Positions 26,365 to 35,316 of a stretch of 64,000 nt of DNA are shown one piece after another. Position 1 is the first letter of the stretch, and each line of letters begins with the position of its first letter. The DNA lies in the NCBI RefSeq assembly GCF_947495995.1, contig NZ_CANMAX010000001.1:248001-312000 (forward strand). Reading direction: 5' to 3'. The translations under genes were made by a program, and so were the position numbers. Below the pieces are notes generated by a model that had not been told where the DNA came from, did no database searches, and saw only the letters and a list, made by a program, of their open reading frames with translations. The DNA is from an uncultured Tenacibaculum sp. (GTDB taxonomy: Bacteria > Bacteroidota > Bacteroidia > Flavobacteriales > Flavobacteriaceae).

Positions 26365-26577
26365 ATGCTTCTAATAGCTTCAAAAATGTTTACAACAGGT
26401 AGAATTATCTTTGCCGCTTTCTTTATTATTGCTTTTACTGCATTAATGATTTTCAGTTATAAAAAAGATGCTAAAAACAATAAAAAATATTACCAAAATG
26501 CTGCTTTGTATGTAGCTATAGGAATTATTGTAACGATCGGACTTTTATTTTTATCTAAGTATTTAGTTAAAGGTTAA
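26365..26577 (+). CDS. 70-residue two-helix membrane protein
   Basis: The product is 70 residues with two hydrophobic helices (IIFAAFFIIAFTALMIF and ALYVAIGIIVTIGLLFL) separated by a basic loop KKDAKNNKKYY, giving a hairpin with a probable cytoplasmic loop. No family name is certain, though short proteins of this kind are common in Flavobacteriia. The stop region overlaps the end of the converging potassium channel gene by 4 bp. Confidence 0.7.
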   Translation: MLLIASKMFTTGRIIFAAFFIIAFTALMIFSYKKDAKNNKKYYQNAALYVAIGIIVTIGLLFLSKYLVKG

Positions 26578-27491
26578 ATTTCTTCTACATCACTAAGTTT
26601 ATCGTGATCTAAAACGGTGTATCCTTCTTCATCAAAACCAGAAGAAGGTGCGTATTTAACATCAGTTTCTACTTGAGAAAATTTATACGATGTTGCTTGA
26701 TATACCGTTTGTCCAAAAGATTCTTCGTGATATTGAATTAAAATATACAGGCCAGCATCTAAGTTCTTAATTTCTTCATTTGATAAGTGATATAAAGGAC
26801 TTTTTTGATCTATAACATGAACGACTGTCCAAACCGTAGGTAAATACATAATTTTATTTCGCTCTAAATCTAGAGCAAAGAAACTTCGTTTATATTGCCC
26901 ATTCTCATCCTTTTCATTAAGTGATAAAGTTACAGTAACTTTCGGTTCGATCATAATAGTTTTTCTACTATTCATTAATCGAAACATTAATGCTCTTCCG
27001 TCATTAAATTCTCTTACGATCAAATTTTTACTGAATCGAATTGCAGCTTTCGGTTTCGAAAAACGTCCATATAGTAATCCGGTTACAAAAGCAAAACTTA
27101 CCAATCCTATTAAAGCTTCAAAAGCAGCAATAATATTCGCTGTTAACCCTTTAGGAGCAATTCCTCCATAACCAACTGTAGTTAGCGTTTGTGCGCTGAA
27201 GAAAAAACCGTTTAAAAAATCTCTGAATGTACTTCCTGTAGATGGCGTAATTTCCTCTATCCCAATTAGAGTATAAATAATTCCGAAGAATATATTTAAT
27301 ACAGTATAACTTAGCACCACAATTACAAAAAACTGAAACCAAGTCAAACTGATAAAGAAACTATATAGATCATCTACACTAAATCTACGATTGATATGAA
27401 CAATATTAGAACTTCCATCTTTATTAATAGTTCCTTTTACATTCTTTGCTGACTTATATCCAAATCCGGGATCTTTAGTTTTCTTCGCCAT
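26574..27491 (-). CDS. Inward-rectifier (Kir-type) potassium channel
   Basis: The product is 305 residues. Transmembrane helix 1 (WFQFFVIVVLSYTVLNIFFGIIY) is followed by a pore helix and selectivity filter TLTTVGYGGIAPKG near residues 115-128. Transmembrane helix 2 (IAAFEALIGLVSFAFVTGLLYG) and a cytoplasmic beta-sandwich with RFSKPKAAIRFS come next. The TxGYG filter and C-terminal IRK domain identify a KirBac-like channel in the inner membrane. It lies 14 bases after tag in the same direction, but no functional link is apparent. Confidence 0.93.
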   Translation of the reverse strand: MAKKTKDPGFGYKSAKNVKGTINKDGSSNIVHINRRFSVDDLYSFFISLTWFQFFVIVVLSYTVLNIFFGIIYTLIGIEEITPSTGSTFRDFLNGFFFSAQTLTTVGYGGIAPKGLTANIIAAFEALIGLVSFAFVTGLLYGRFSKPKAAIRFSKNLIVREFNDGRALMFRLMNSRKTIMIEPKVTVTLSLNEKDENGQYKRSFFALDLERNKIMYLPTVWTVVHVIDQKSPLYHLSNEEIKNLDAGLYILIQYHEESFGQTVYQATSYKFSQVETDVKYAPSSGFDEEGYTVLDHDKLSDVEEI

Positions 27492-27505
27492 TCTATTTTC
27501 AATTA

Positions 27506-28066
27506 TTACACCTCGTTATATCTAAAACAATCTGTAGTATGATCGTTTACCATACCTGTTGCCTGCATAAAAGCATATACTATTGTAGAACCTACAAATT
27601 TAAATCCTCTCTTTTTTAAATCTTTTGAAATCTTATCTGACAAAGGAGTTGTAGCAGGAACTTCCTCTCTAGTTTTAAAATTATTCTTAATTGGTTTTCC
27701 ATCACAAAAAGCCCAAATGTAAGTTGAAAAAGATCCAAACTCTTTCTGAACTCCCATAAATGCATTTGCATTAGATATTGCGGATTTAATCTTCAACTTA
27801 TTCCTTATAATTCCCTGATTCAGTAGCAACTCATTAAATTTAGCCTCATCATACTTTGCTATTTTCTTATAGTCAAACCCATCAAAAGCTGCTCGAAAAT
27901 TTTCTCGTTTCTTTAAAATGGTAATCCAACTTAATCCTGCTTGAAAAGTTTCTAAAATTAAAAACTCAAACAAAGTTTCATCATCATACACAGGAACACC
28001 CCATTCATTATCATGATAATCTATATATAATGGATCTTCAGTAACCCAAAAACATCGTTTTTTCAT
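27506..28066 (-). CDS. tag: DNA-3-methyladenine glycosylase I
   Basis: The product is 186 residues from the ATG at 28066. The frame stays open to 28189, but that extension overlaps the dsbD-like gene and is not family-like. The start CFWVTEDPLYIDYHDNEWG carries a conserved zinc Cys and the substrate-pocket Glu/Trp. FEFLILETFQAGLSW and the C-terminal HTTDCFRYNE supply the remaining zinc ligands. It removes 3-methyladenine from alkylated DNA in base-excision repair. Confidence 0.93.
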   Translation of the reverse strand: MKKRCFWVTEDPLYIDYHDNEWGVPVYDDETLFEFLILETFQAGLSWITILKKRENFRAAFDGFDYKKIAKYDEAKFNELLLNQGIIRNKLKIKSAISNANAFMGVQKEFGSFSTYIWAFCDGKPIKNNFKTREEVPATTPLSDKISKDLKKRGFKFVGSTIVYAFMQATGMVNDHTTDCFRYNEV

Positions 28067-28161
28067 TAGTAAAATTTGTTTTAAATTTAACAAAATCCGA
28101 CACAAGTCTATTATTTGAAAAAAGTTATTTTTACAGATTGTAGCTACAAATTTAAAACACA

Positions 28162-30216
28162 ATGAAAAAAGTTTTTTTTCTACTCGCAATATTCATCAGT
28201 TATGCTGGTTTTTCTCAAATATTAGATCCGGTAAAATGGAAAACGAAAACTGAAAAATTATCAGAAACTGAATATTATTTAATTTCTACGGCAACCATAG
28301 ACCAAGGATGGCATTTATATGCACAAGAAATTCCTAAAGGTGGACCAATTGCAACTTCTTTTTCTTTTCAACCTAACGATAATTATGAGTTGGTTGGTGA
28401 AACGATTGAAGATGTAGGGATAACTGAAGACGACAAAGTCTTCAAAATGAAGATAAAGTATTTTGAAAAGCGAGCTACTTTTAAACAAAAGATAAAATTA
28501 TTAGCAAAAGATGCTGTAATTGAAGCTTCTGTTCAATTTATGGTATGTAACGATACACGTTGTTTACCTCCTCGTTCAGAAGAATTCACTTTTTTTACTT
28601 CAGAAAAAAGCAAAGCTTCAGCTGTAAAGAAAGCGGATAAAGTAGCAGATTTAAACGACGATGAAGCTAGTAGCTTACTATACGGTATTTCTGAAAAAGA
28701 AATGCAACAACCTGCCACAGATTTAAATGCTTTAGGTACTGATAACATTTCTGTAGAAAAGAAAAACGACAGCTCTTCACTTTGGAGTATTTTCGGACTT
28801 GGTTTCTTAGGTGGTTTACTTGCATTACTTACACCTTGCGTATTCCCAATGATTCCTTTAACAGTAAGTTTCTTCACTAAAAAAGATAGCTCTAAAGGAT
28901 CAGGAATTTCAAAAGCATTATTGTATGGTTTTTTCATTTTAGCTGTCTATCTTTTATTAAGTATTCCTTTCCACTTATTAGACTCTATAAATCCAGATAT
29001 TTTAAATGAAATTTCTACAAACGTTTGGTTAAACGTTATTTTCTTTATTGTATTTGTATTCTTTGCAGGTTCGTTCTTCGGATTTTATGAACTTACATTA
29101 CCAAGCAGTTGGACGAATAGAACTACTGAAGGAGAAAATTCTGGAGGAATTATCGGAGTATTTTTTATGGCATTAACTCTTGCTATTGTTTCTTTTTCAT
29201 GTACAGGTCCGATTTTAGGTTCATTATTAGCTGGATCTTTATCTTCTGATGGTGGAGCTTGGCAATTAACTTCTGGAATGGCTGGTTTTGGTGTAGCATT
29301 AGGATTACCATTTACTTTATTTGCTATGTTTCCAAATATGCTAAAATCATTACCTAAATCTGGAGGATGGATGACAACTGTAAAAGTTGTACTTGGATTC
29401 TTAGAACTTGCTTTAGCTTTCAAATTCTTATCGAATGCCGATTTAGTTGCTCACTGGAATATTTTAAAGATTGAACCATTTTTAATTTTATGGATTGTAA
29501 TCTTTGCCGGATTAGCTTTATATTTATTCGGAATAATAAAATTCCCTCATGATTCACCTCTTCAGAAAATAGGTTTTTCTAGAATCGGATTTGGAGTTAT
29601 CGTTGCTGCTTTTACAATTTATCTTGCTACGGGGTTTAGAGTTAATAAAGAAACTAAAACTTTCTCTTCGCTATCATTGTTAAGTGGTTTAGCTCCGCCT
29701 GTGGGTTACAGTTACATCTACCCAAATGAATGTCCGAATAACCTAACTTGTTTCAAAGATTTAAAAGAAGGCTTAGCATATGCTAAGAAAGTAAATAAAC
29801 CTATTATGTTAGATTTTACAGGTTATGCTTGCGTAAACTGTAGAAAAATGGAAGAACATGTTTGGCCAATAGAAAAGATAGATAATATATTACGCAACGA
29901 TTATGTACTAATATCGCTTTATGTTGATGATAAAAAAGAATTACCAAAAGAAGAGCAAATTGTAGTAAATCGAATAAACGGAGGAACAAGAACACTTTCG
30001 AATTACGGTCATAAATGGTCTCATTTCCAAACTGTATTCTTTAAAACGAACACTCAACCATATTATGTTTTATTAAGTTCTGATGGAAAACAGATTTTAA
30101 ACGATCCTGTTGGATATACTCCAAACGAAGACGATTATCATAAGTGGTTAGAAGATGGAAAAGAAAAATCTAAAAACACATTAAATAATCTTTTCAATCA
30201 GGTTGAATTCAACTAA
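28162..30216 (+). CDS. DsbD-like protein-disulfide reductase
   Basis: The 684-residue protein has an N-terminal signal peptide (to SYAGFSQ) and a periplasmic DsbD-alpha domain with the Cys pair VCNDTRCLPP. The eight-helix transmembrane core has LTPCVFPMIP and FSCTGPILG, the two membrane Cys. A C-terminal thioredoxin domain ends the protein with YACVNCRKM. This is the full three-domain relay that passes electrons from cytoplasmic thioredoxin to periplasmic disulfides or cytochrome c assembly. It is divergent from tag. trxA at 35.3 kb could supply the electrons. Confidence 0.92.
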   Translation: MKKVFFLLAIFISYAGFSQILDPVKWKTKTEKLSETEYYLISTATIDQGWHLYAQEIPKGGPIATSFSFQPNDNYELVGETIEDVGITEDDKVFKMKIKYFEKRATFKQKIKLLAKDAVIEASVQFMVCNDTRCLPPRSEEFTFFTSEKSKASAVKKADKVADLNDDEASSLLYGISEKEMQQPATDLNALGTDNISVEKKNDSSSLWSIFGLGFLGGLLALLTPCVFPMIPLTVSFFTKKDSSKGSGISKALLYGFFILAVYLLLSIPFHLLDSINPDILNEISTNVWLNVIFFIVFVFFAGSFFGFYELTLPSSWTNRTTEGENSGGIIGVFFMALTLAIVSFSCTGPILGSLLAGSLSSDGGAWQLTSGMAGFGVALGLPFTLFAMFPNMLKSLPKSGGWMTTVKVVLGFLELALAFKFLSNADLVAHWNILKIEPFLILWIVIFAGLALYLFGIIKFPHDSPLQKIGFSRIGFGVIVAAFTIYLATGFRVNKETKTFSSLSLLSGLAPPVGYSYIYPNECPNNLTCFKDLKEGLAYAKKVNKPIMLDFTGYACVNCRKMEEHVWPIEKIDNILRNDYVLISLYVDDKKELPKEEQIVVNRINGGTRTLSNYGHKWSHFQTVFFKTNTQPYYVLLSSDGKQILNDPVGYTPNEDDYHKWLEDGKEKSKNTLNNLFNQVEFN

Positions 30217-30294
30217 ATAACAAAAGATTAACACTTATAAAAGAAATCAAATATCTCAAAATTTCGTATCTTATATCATAAAATTGACTTTCAT

Positions 30295-30705
30295 ATGAAA
30301 ACTTCGATATACTACGTGATTTTGGGATGTTTTATGTTTTTACTTATTGCTAATTGCAACAGTACAAAAACAATTAATAAATCAACAGAAAGAGAAGAAC
30401 CTGTAGTTATTAAAAACGACAGTTTAGAATATGAGATTATAATTCTAGATATCGGTTTTAATGCCTATTTACAATCAATTGCTAGACCAGTAGGGTATTA
30501 CTCCCAATCTTACTTAGAAAATAGAAATAGTTTTTTAGTTCCTGTTTGGAACGCTCGTGTTAACGATCCAATACGATTTAATCCTAACATTTATCAAAAT
30601 GTTATCGATTACGATGCAAACATAGATTACGGATACGATGTCAACTACAAGCTATTTAATTATTTCCAATTCGCAGAAAGAAAGTACCGAATGGTTCTTA
30701 GATAA
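30295..30705 (+). CDS. DUF6146-like lipoprotein
   Basis: The product is 136 residues with a lipoprotein signal (FMFLLIANC, Cys near residue 21). It has a conserved-looking core YEIIILDIGFNAYLQSIARP, YSQSYLENRNSFLVPVWN, and a Tyr/Asn-rich end INYGYDVNYKLFNYFQFAE-type segment. This fits the Bacteroidota-only DUF6146 family as I remember it. The function is unknown. It lies 50 bases before sppA but is separated from it by a -7 box. Confidence 0.68.
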   Translation: MKTSIYYVILGCFMFLLIANCNSTKTINKSTEREEPVVIKNDSLEYEIIILDIGFNAYLQSIARPVGYYSQSYLENRNSFLVPVWNARVNDPIRFNPNIYQNVIDYDANIDYGYDVNYKLFNYFQFAERKYRMVLR

Positions 30706-30724
30706 TTAAACCGTTACAAAAACG

Positions 30725-30732
30725 TATATTTG
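30725..30732 (+). promoter_or_regulatory. -7 box of the sppA promoter
   Basis: TATATTTG followed by GCACCC matches TAnnTTTG and resembles the tRNA-Asp promoter at 36669 in its downstream bases. It lies 23 bases before the sppA ATG. Confidence 0.55.
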
Positions 30733-30755
30733 CACCCAGTTATTATCGCACCAAA

Positions 30756-32501
30756 ATGAAATTTTTACGAAACTTATTAGCATCCATTTTAGGATTTTTT
30801 ATCAGTATTTTTTTAATTTTCTTCTTATTCATCATCATTGCATCACTAGCAGGAAGTAAAGAAGAAGTTGTTGTAAAACCTAACTCTATTTTAGAATTAG
30901 ATCTAACTTCAATTATTAAAGATTATGCTCCAGATGAAGAAAACCCAATCTTAGAAGCTTTAGAAATTAACGATCCAAAATTAGCTTTAAACAAAATATT
31001 TAATGCTCTTGATAACGCTCAACTAGATAACAAAATTAAAGGAATTAGCTTAAATACAACATTTGTAAATGCTGGTTTTGCACAAACTCAAGCATTAAGA
31101 AAGAAACTTGAAGAATTTAAAGAATCTGGAAAGTTTATCTACGCTTATAATGATGTGTATTCTCAAAAAAACTACTATTTAAGCTCTGTAGCAGATAGTT
31201 TATTTTTAAATCCGGTTGGACAAATTGATTTTACTGGTTTATCTACAGAAATACTTTATTACAAAGATTTTGAAGATAAATATGGCGTAAAAATGGAAGT
31301 TATTCGTCATGGAAAATACAAAAGTGCTGTTGAGCCATATTTAGAAAATGAAATGAGTGAAGCTAACCGTGAGCAAACTACTTCTTTTTTAAAGTCTATT
31401 TGGTCAGAAATTACTTCTGAAATTGGAGCTTCTAGAAAATTATCTCAAGAAGAAGTAAATGCTATTGCAGACGATTCTAAAGGAAGAAATGCAACATTAG
31501 CTAAGGAAAACAAATTAGTCGACAACGTTATATATCAAGATGAATATGATGCAAAATTAAAGAAAGCTGTCGACGGAAAGTATGCTACAATTTCTCTTAA
31601 AGATTATATAAAATCAGGAAAAGGTAAAAAGTCTTCAACTGCAAAAGATAAAATCGCAGTAATTTATGCACAAGGTCAGATTATGTATGGAGAAGGTAAT
31701 GAAGACATTATCGGACAAGGAATAATCAACAAAGCCATTAAGAAAGCTGTAAAAGACAAGAAAGTAAAAGCTATTGTTTTACGTGTAAACTCTCCTGGAG
31801 GAAGTGCTTTAGCTTCAGATTTAATTTGGAGAGAATTAGAATTAGCTAAAAAAGAAAAACCTTTAGTAGTTTCTATGGGAAATTTAGCTGCTTCTGGTGG
31901 ATATTATATCGCTTGTAACGCTGATTTAATTGTTGCTGAACCTACGACTATTACTGGTTCTATTGGAGTATTCGGAGCAATTCCTAATGCTTATGAACTT
32001 TCTAAGAAAATGGGAATTAATGCTGAACAAGTTTCTACTAATGAAAGCGCTCAATACAGTGTATTTGAACCAATGAATAAAAAGTTCTATGATGTTACAA
32101 AAGAAGGTGTAGAGCAAATCTATACTACATTTGTAAATAGAGTCGCTGCTGGTAGAAAAATGACTTTCGAGCAAGTAGATGCTGTAGCTCAAGGAAGAGT
32201 TTGGACAGGAAAAGAAGCTATCTCTAAAGGATTAGTTGATGAATTAGGAGGATTAGATCACGCAATTAACGCTGCTGCACAATTAGCAGAATTAGATGCT
32301 TATAAAATTAGAAATTTCCCTAATTATAAAACTGACATAAAAGAGATGTTTAACATTTCTCCTTTCGGAAAAGTAAATAAAGAAGAAGTTCTTAAAGAAG
32401 CTTTAGGAGATGAAAACTATAGACTTTTCAGCAAAATTAATGAACTTAAAAACCTTAAAGGTATCCAGGCAAGAATGCCATATATTTTAGATATTAAGTA
32501 A
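30756..32501 (+). CDS. sppA: Signal peptide peptidase SppA, long form
   Basis: This 581-residue membrane-bound serine peptidase (67K type, two tandem S49 domains) has an N-terminal transmembrane helix (ILGFFISIFLIFFLFIIIASL). The catalytic Lys is in RHGKYKSAVEP in the first domain, and the nucleophile Ser is in NLAASGGYYIAC in the second, as in E. coli SppA. It degrades cleaved signal peptides and lipoprotein leaders in the inner membrane. A strong terminator follows 20 bases after the stop. Confidence 0.94.
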   Translation: MKFLRNLLASILGFFISIFLIFFLFIIIASLAGSKEEVVVKPNSILELDLTSIIKDYAPDEENPILEALEINDPKLALNKIFNALDNAQLDNKIKGISLNTTFVNAGFAQTQALRKKLEEFKESGKFIYAYNDVYSQKNYYLSSVADSLFLNPVGQIDFTGLSTEILYYKDFEDKYGVKMEVIRHGKYKSAVEPYLENEMSEANREQTTSFLKSIWSEITSEIGASRKLSQEEVNAIADDSKGRNATLAKENKLVDNVIYQDEYDAKLKKAVDGKYATISLKDYIKSGKGKKSSTAKDKIAVIYAQGQIMYGEGNEDIIGQGIINKAIKKAVKDKKVKAIVLRVNSPGGSALASDLIWRELELAKKEKPLVVSMGNLAASGGYYIACNADLIVAEPTTITGSIGVFGAIPNAYELSKKMGINAEQVSTNESAQYSVFEPMNKKFYDVTKEGVEQIYTTFVNRVAAGRKMTFEQVDAVAQGRVWTGKEAISKGLVDELGGLDHAINAAAQLAELDAYKIRNFPNYKTDIKEMFNISPFGKVNKEEVLKEALGDENYRLFSKINELKNLKGIQARMPYILDIK

Positions 32502-32521
32502 AATATAATTTCATATTAAAT

Positions 32522-32554
32522 AAAAAAGACTACACATCTTGTGTAGTCTTTTTT
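32522..32554. terminator. Bidirectional terminator after sppA
   Basis: AAGACTACACA (32526-32536) and TGTGTAGTCTT (32540-32550) form a perfect 11-bp stem with loop TCT, with A and T runs on either side. It can end sppA on one strand and the short frame at 32584-32685 on the other. It is the first element of the 419-base gap between sppA and the lipoprotein gene. Confidence 0.85.
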
Positions 32555-32583
32555 GTTTCCCTTTCTTTCAATTAGTGTCTTTT

Positions 32584-32685
32584 CTAATGGTTAATAGCAT
32601 AGCTTGCTGCTTTTGCAGATTCCGCTAACACTTTTAATGTTTTTCTAAAAAGCCTTCTAATTTTAATAAGTAGAATTTTCCCCAT
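32584..32685 (-). CDS. Possible 33-residue cationic peptide gene
   Basis: A 34-codon minus-strand frame encodes MGKILLIKIRRLFRKTLKVL, then AESAKAASYAINH. The first 20 residues are strongly basic with regular hydrophobic spacing, so they could form an amphipathic helix. A -7 box TAATTTTG lies 43 bases upstream, and the sppA terminator, symmetric enough to act on this strand, lies 30 bases downstream. This is the only candidate gene in the 419-base gap. No family was recognised, and chance remains possible for so short a frame. Confidence 0.42.
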   Translation of the reverse strand: MGKILLIKIRRLFRKTLKVLAESAKAASYAINH

Positions 32686-32727
32686 GATAAAATAATTAAA
32701 TAATCCCCTATGATTTTTATTTCTATT

Positions 32728-32735
32728 CAAAATTA
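32728..32735 (-). promoter_or_regulatory. -7 box before the 33-residue peptide frame
   Basis: The minus strand reads TAATTTTG, an exact TAnnTTTG match. No clear -33 TTG is present. Confidence 0.35.
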
Positions 32736-32876
32736 CTTTAATGAAACTAAAATGCATTTAACTTTTGTTACACTTAACCATTATTACAATAAGCTAATTA
32801 TCAAGAATTTAGATGTTTTAGGATTTTGTTTTGTAACATCTTTGAAGATCATTTGAAACACATATAAACAAAAAAA

Positions 32877-32897
32877 GCGAGAGAAATAATCCCTCGC
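32877..32897 (-). terminator. Terminator of the lipoprotein gene at 32.9 kb
   Basis: On the minus strand, GCGAG (with flanking pairs) and CTCGC enclose an 11-base loop and are followed by a run of T. It lies 24 bases past the stop. Confidence 0.7.
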
Positions 32898-32920
32898 CTT
32901 CTTTTTAAAAAATAATGTTT

Positions 32921-33679
32921 TTATTCGTAAGAAAAATTAACCGCAGCAGTTTCAGAAGAAGATCCTGCGTTTAATACTGCAATAGCATTGATAGGATAAT
33001 TATCTTGATCGTATGTATAACTGATATCAATTGTTGCTTGAATTTCTCCATTTTCATTTTTGTAAACAAATTGTACTGGATTATTCATTGGTAATAATTG
33101 ACTTGCTTTAATAATTTCACTTGCTTGAGCATTCATACTAAAATCTAACTGAACTCTATCTAAAATATCAATAACACCCGCAGCTTCTAAAGTAGAGAAA
33201 TACATGTTTGGTGCATCATCGTAACTAATTTCAGCAGTTAAACTTACAGTTTCGTATTGATTAGTAGAGTAATTGTAAACTTGATCTTGAAAAGTAATTT
33301 TAGACGGATTTCTATTATCATCGTAAGAAACTACTTGTCCAAGTTCATAAGCATTAAATGGAGATTGAAATAAAGTTTCTAAATTCAACGTTTCATTTAC
33401 ACCTTGAGAAGATACATTTAATAAGTCACCAGTATTGGTATATTGAATTGAAGTTATTTCACCAGTTAAATTTGAAGAAACTTCTGTTAACTTATTATTA
33501 CTGTCGTAACTAAAAGAAGTTGCTAAACTTTCTCCGCTTGAATTAGTAGAAATTTGTCTTAATCTTTTTTTAGCAATATCATTATTTACGTCATCAAAAT
33601 CATCAGATACAGAATTACTACAACTAATAGTACATAAAGAAATGGTTAATGCCGATAACAAATAATTGATTTTTTTCAT
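32921..33679 (-). CDS. Putative lipoprotein with YD-repeat-like strands
   Basis: The product is 252 residues from the ATG at 33679, which opens a lipoprotein signal (MKKINYLLSALTISLCTISC). An upstream in-frame start at 33706 is not needed. The mature part consists of repeated strand pairs such as SFSYDSNNKLTEVSS, IQYTNTGDLLNVSS and ISYTYDQDNYPINAI, the pattern of YD/RHS-like repeats in Bacteroidota lipoproteins. It is probably outer-membrane anchored. The function is unknown. It is flanked by its own terminator and by that of metK. Confidence 0.7.
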   Translation of the reverse strand: MKKINYLLSALTISLCTISCSNSVSDDFDDVNNDIAKKRLRQISTNSSGESLATSFSYDSNNKLTEVSSNLTGEITSIQYTNTGDLLNVSSQGVNETLNLETLFQSPFNAYELGQVVSYDDNRNPSKITFQDQVYNYSTNQYETVSLTAEISYDDAPNMYFSTLEAAGVIDILDRVQLDFSMNAQASEIIKASQLLPMNNPVQFVYKNENGEIQATIDISYTYDQDNYPINAIAVLNAGSSSETAAVNFSYE

Positions 33680-33715
33680 AGTTAATAATTTTAAATTGTT
33701 CGGCAAATAAACAAA

Positions 33716-33750
33716 AAAAGTCTAGAAAACTTTACGTAATCTAGACTTTT
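33716..33750 (-). terminator. Terminator of metK
   Basis: AAAAGTCTAGA (33716-33726) pairs perfectly with TCTAGACTTTT (33740-33750) around a 13-base loop. On the minus strand it ends in TTTTTTTG. Confidence 0.85.
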
Positions 33751-33776
33751 AACGTTATAGTAATGTCAAGTAATTT

Positions 33777-35030
33777 TTATAAGCTAAAAGCTGATTTTAC
33801 TTGATCTACATAATCTAATTTTTCCCAAGTAAATAACTCTACATCTAATGTTTTTTCTTCACCATTTGGTTGAACGAATGTTTTAGATACAACTTCATTT
33901 ACTCTTCCCATATGACCGTAAGCAGCAGTTTCACTATACATTGGAGTTCTTAGTTTTAATCTAGATTCAATTGCGTGAGGTCTCATATCAAAAATCTCAG
34001 AAACTTTACTAGCAATTTCACCATCATTTAAATCTACTTTTGAAGTTCCGTAAGTATCAACAAAAATACCCATTGGCTCAACAACTCCAATAGCATAAGA
34101 AACTTGAACTAAAACCTCATCTGCCACACCAGCAGCAACTAAGTTTTTAGCGATATGACGTGTTGCATATGCAGCACTTCTATCTACTTTACTTGGATCT
34201 TTTCCTGAAAACGCTCCACCTCCGTGAGCCCCTTTACCTCCGTAAGTATCAACAATAATCTTTCTACCAGTTAAACCTGTATCTCCATGAGGTCCACCAA
34301 TTACAAACTTCCCTGTAGGATTGATATGATATTTAATATCGTCGTTAAATAATTTTTGAATGTTTTTAGGTAATTTAGCAATTACTCTTGGAATCAAAAT
34401 ATTTTTGATATCCTCTCTAATCTTATCTAACATTGAAGCATCATCTCCAAAATCATCATGCTGAGTAGAAACTACAATCGCTTCAATTCTTTGAGGCACA
34501 TTATTATCAGAATACTCAATAGTAACCTGACTTTTAGCATCTGGTCTTAAGTATGAAATTTCTTTACCTTCTCTTCTTAACTCAGCTAATTCTTTTAAAA
34601 TTAAGTGAGATAAATCTAAAGCTAAAGGCATATAATTTTCAGTTTCGTTAGTAGCATAACCAAACATCATACCTTGATCTCCAGCACCTTGCTCTTCTTT
34701 CTTTGCTCTATCTACTCCTCTATTAATATCATCTGATTGTTCGTGAATTGCAGAAAATACTCCACAAGAATTTCCATCGAACATATACTCGCTCTTTGTA
34801 TAACCTATTTTGTTGATTACATTTCGAGCAATTTTCTGAACATCTAAATAGATGTTAGACTTAACTTCACCTGCTAAAACTACCTGACCAGTAGTAACTA
34901 AAGTTTCACAAGCAACTTTAGATTCTGGATCGAAGGCTAAAAAATTATCAATTAAAGCATCACTGATTTGGTCTGCAACTTTATCTGGATGTCCTTCAGA
35001 TACACTCTCTGATGTGAAAAAATATGGCAT
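33777..35030 (-). CDS. metK: S-adenosylmethionine synthetase
   Basis: The 417-residue enzyme makes SAM from methionine and ATP. All signature stretches are present: [15 protein letters not shown] near the N-terminus, [13 protein letters not shown], the P-loop-like [19 protein letters not shown] and the C-terminal [12 protein letters not shown]. It is monocistronic, with a terminator just after the stop and a SAM-II riboswitch in the leader, so expression should fall when SAM is plentiful. Confidence 0.97.
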   Translation of the reverse strand: MPYFFTSESVSEGHPDKVADQISDALIDNFLAFDPESKVACETLVTTGQVVLAGEVKSNIYLDVQKIARNVINKIGYTKSEYMFDGNSCGVFSAIHEQSDDINRGVDRAKKEEQGAGDQGMMFGYATNETENYMPLALDLSHLILKELAELRREGKEISYLRPDAKSQVTIEYSDNNVPQRIEAIVVSTQHDDFGDDASMLDKIREDIKNILIPRVIAKLPKNIQKLFNDDIKYHINPTGKFVIGGPHGDTGLTGRKIIVDTYGGKGAHGGGAFSGKDPSKVDRSAAYATRHIAKNLVAAGVADEVLVQVSYAIGVVEPMGIFVDTYGTSKVDLNDGEIASKVSEIFDMRPHAIESRLKLRTPMYSETAAYGHMGRVNEVVSKTFVQPNGEEKTLDVELFTWEKLDYVDQVKSAFSL

Positions 35031-35099
35031 GTTATCTTTTTTTCGTTTTGAATTAATAAACTTTTTCTGAGGAAGTTGTCGTAAAATATAGCAAACATT

Positions 35100-35150
35100 A
35101 CTGTTTTAGCATTTTTTTACGAGGTCGCAATCAGGACAAATCTTTCCTCA
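35100..35150 (-). ncRNA. SAM-II (SAM-alpha type) riboswitch before metK
   Basis: The leader RNA contains GAGG (35149-35146) pairing with CCUC (35124-35121) as P1. The loop sequence AGAUUUGUCCUGAUUGC lies between them, followed by AAAUGCUAAAACAG. CUG in the loop can pair with CAG at 35103-35101 as the pseudoknot. The order AUUUG, CUG, AUUGC, then UGCUAAAA is the SAM-II core as I know it from Bacteroidota and Alphaproteobacteria. About 25 bases downstream, UUCCUC (35074-35069) could pair with GAGGAA of the P1 5' side, giving an alternative fold. Confidence 0.78.
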
Positions 35151-35163
35151 AAAAAATCAGCGT

Positions 35164-35171
35164 CAAATTTA
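35164..35171 (-). promoter_or_regulatory. -7 box of the metK promoter
   Basis: The minus strand reads TAAATTTG, an exact TAnnTTTG match, placing the transcript start a few bases before the riboswitch. Confidence 0.6.
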
Positions 35172-35256
35172 ATATATATATATTCATTTTTAAAATTTAT
35201 CCAACTTTATATTTACAAAATCAATTGACACATAAGAAAAACCAATTTATTCCCTA

Positions 35257-35287
35257 TTGATATAAGTGAAATAAATTACTACATTTG
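35257..35287 (+). promoter_or_regulatory. trxA promoter
   Basis: TTG (35257-35259), a 20-base spacer and TACATTTG (35280-35287) match the Bacteroidota -33/-7 pattern, 29 bases before the trxA ATG. Confidence 0.65.
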
Positions 35288-35316
35288 TGGTCAATAAATA
35301 CATAAAAGACAAAAGA

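Noticed and set aside
28067..28189. N-terminal extension of tag (41 extra residues).
   Set aside because: It would overlap the divergent dsbD-like gene start, and the family begins at the Met before KRCFWV.
32530..32546. ACTACACATCTTGTGTAGT looks like a sixth LuxR-type operator.
   Set aside because: The spacer is 5 bases, not 4, and it sits inside the sppA terminator stem with A and T runs on both sides and no promoter at the right distance. Resemblance is by chance.
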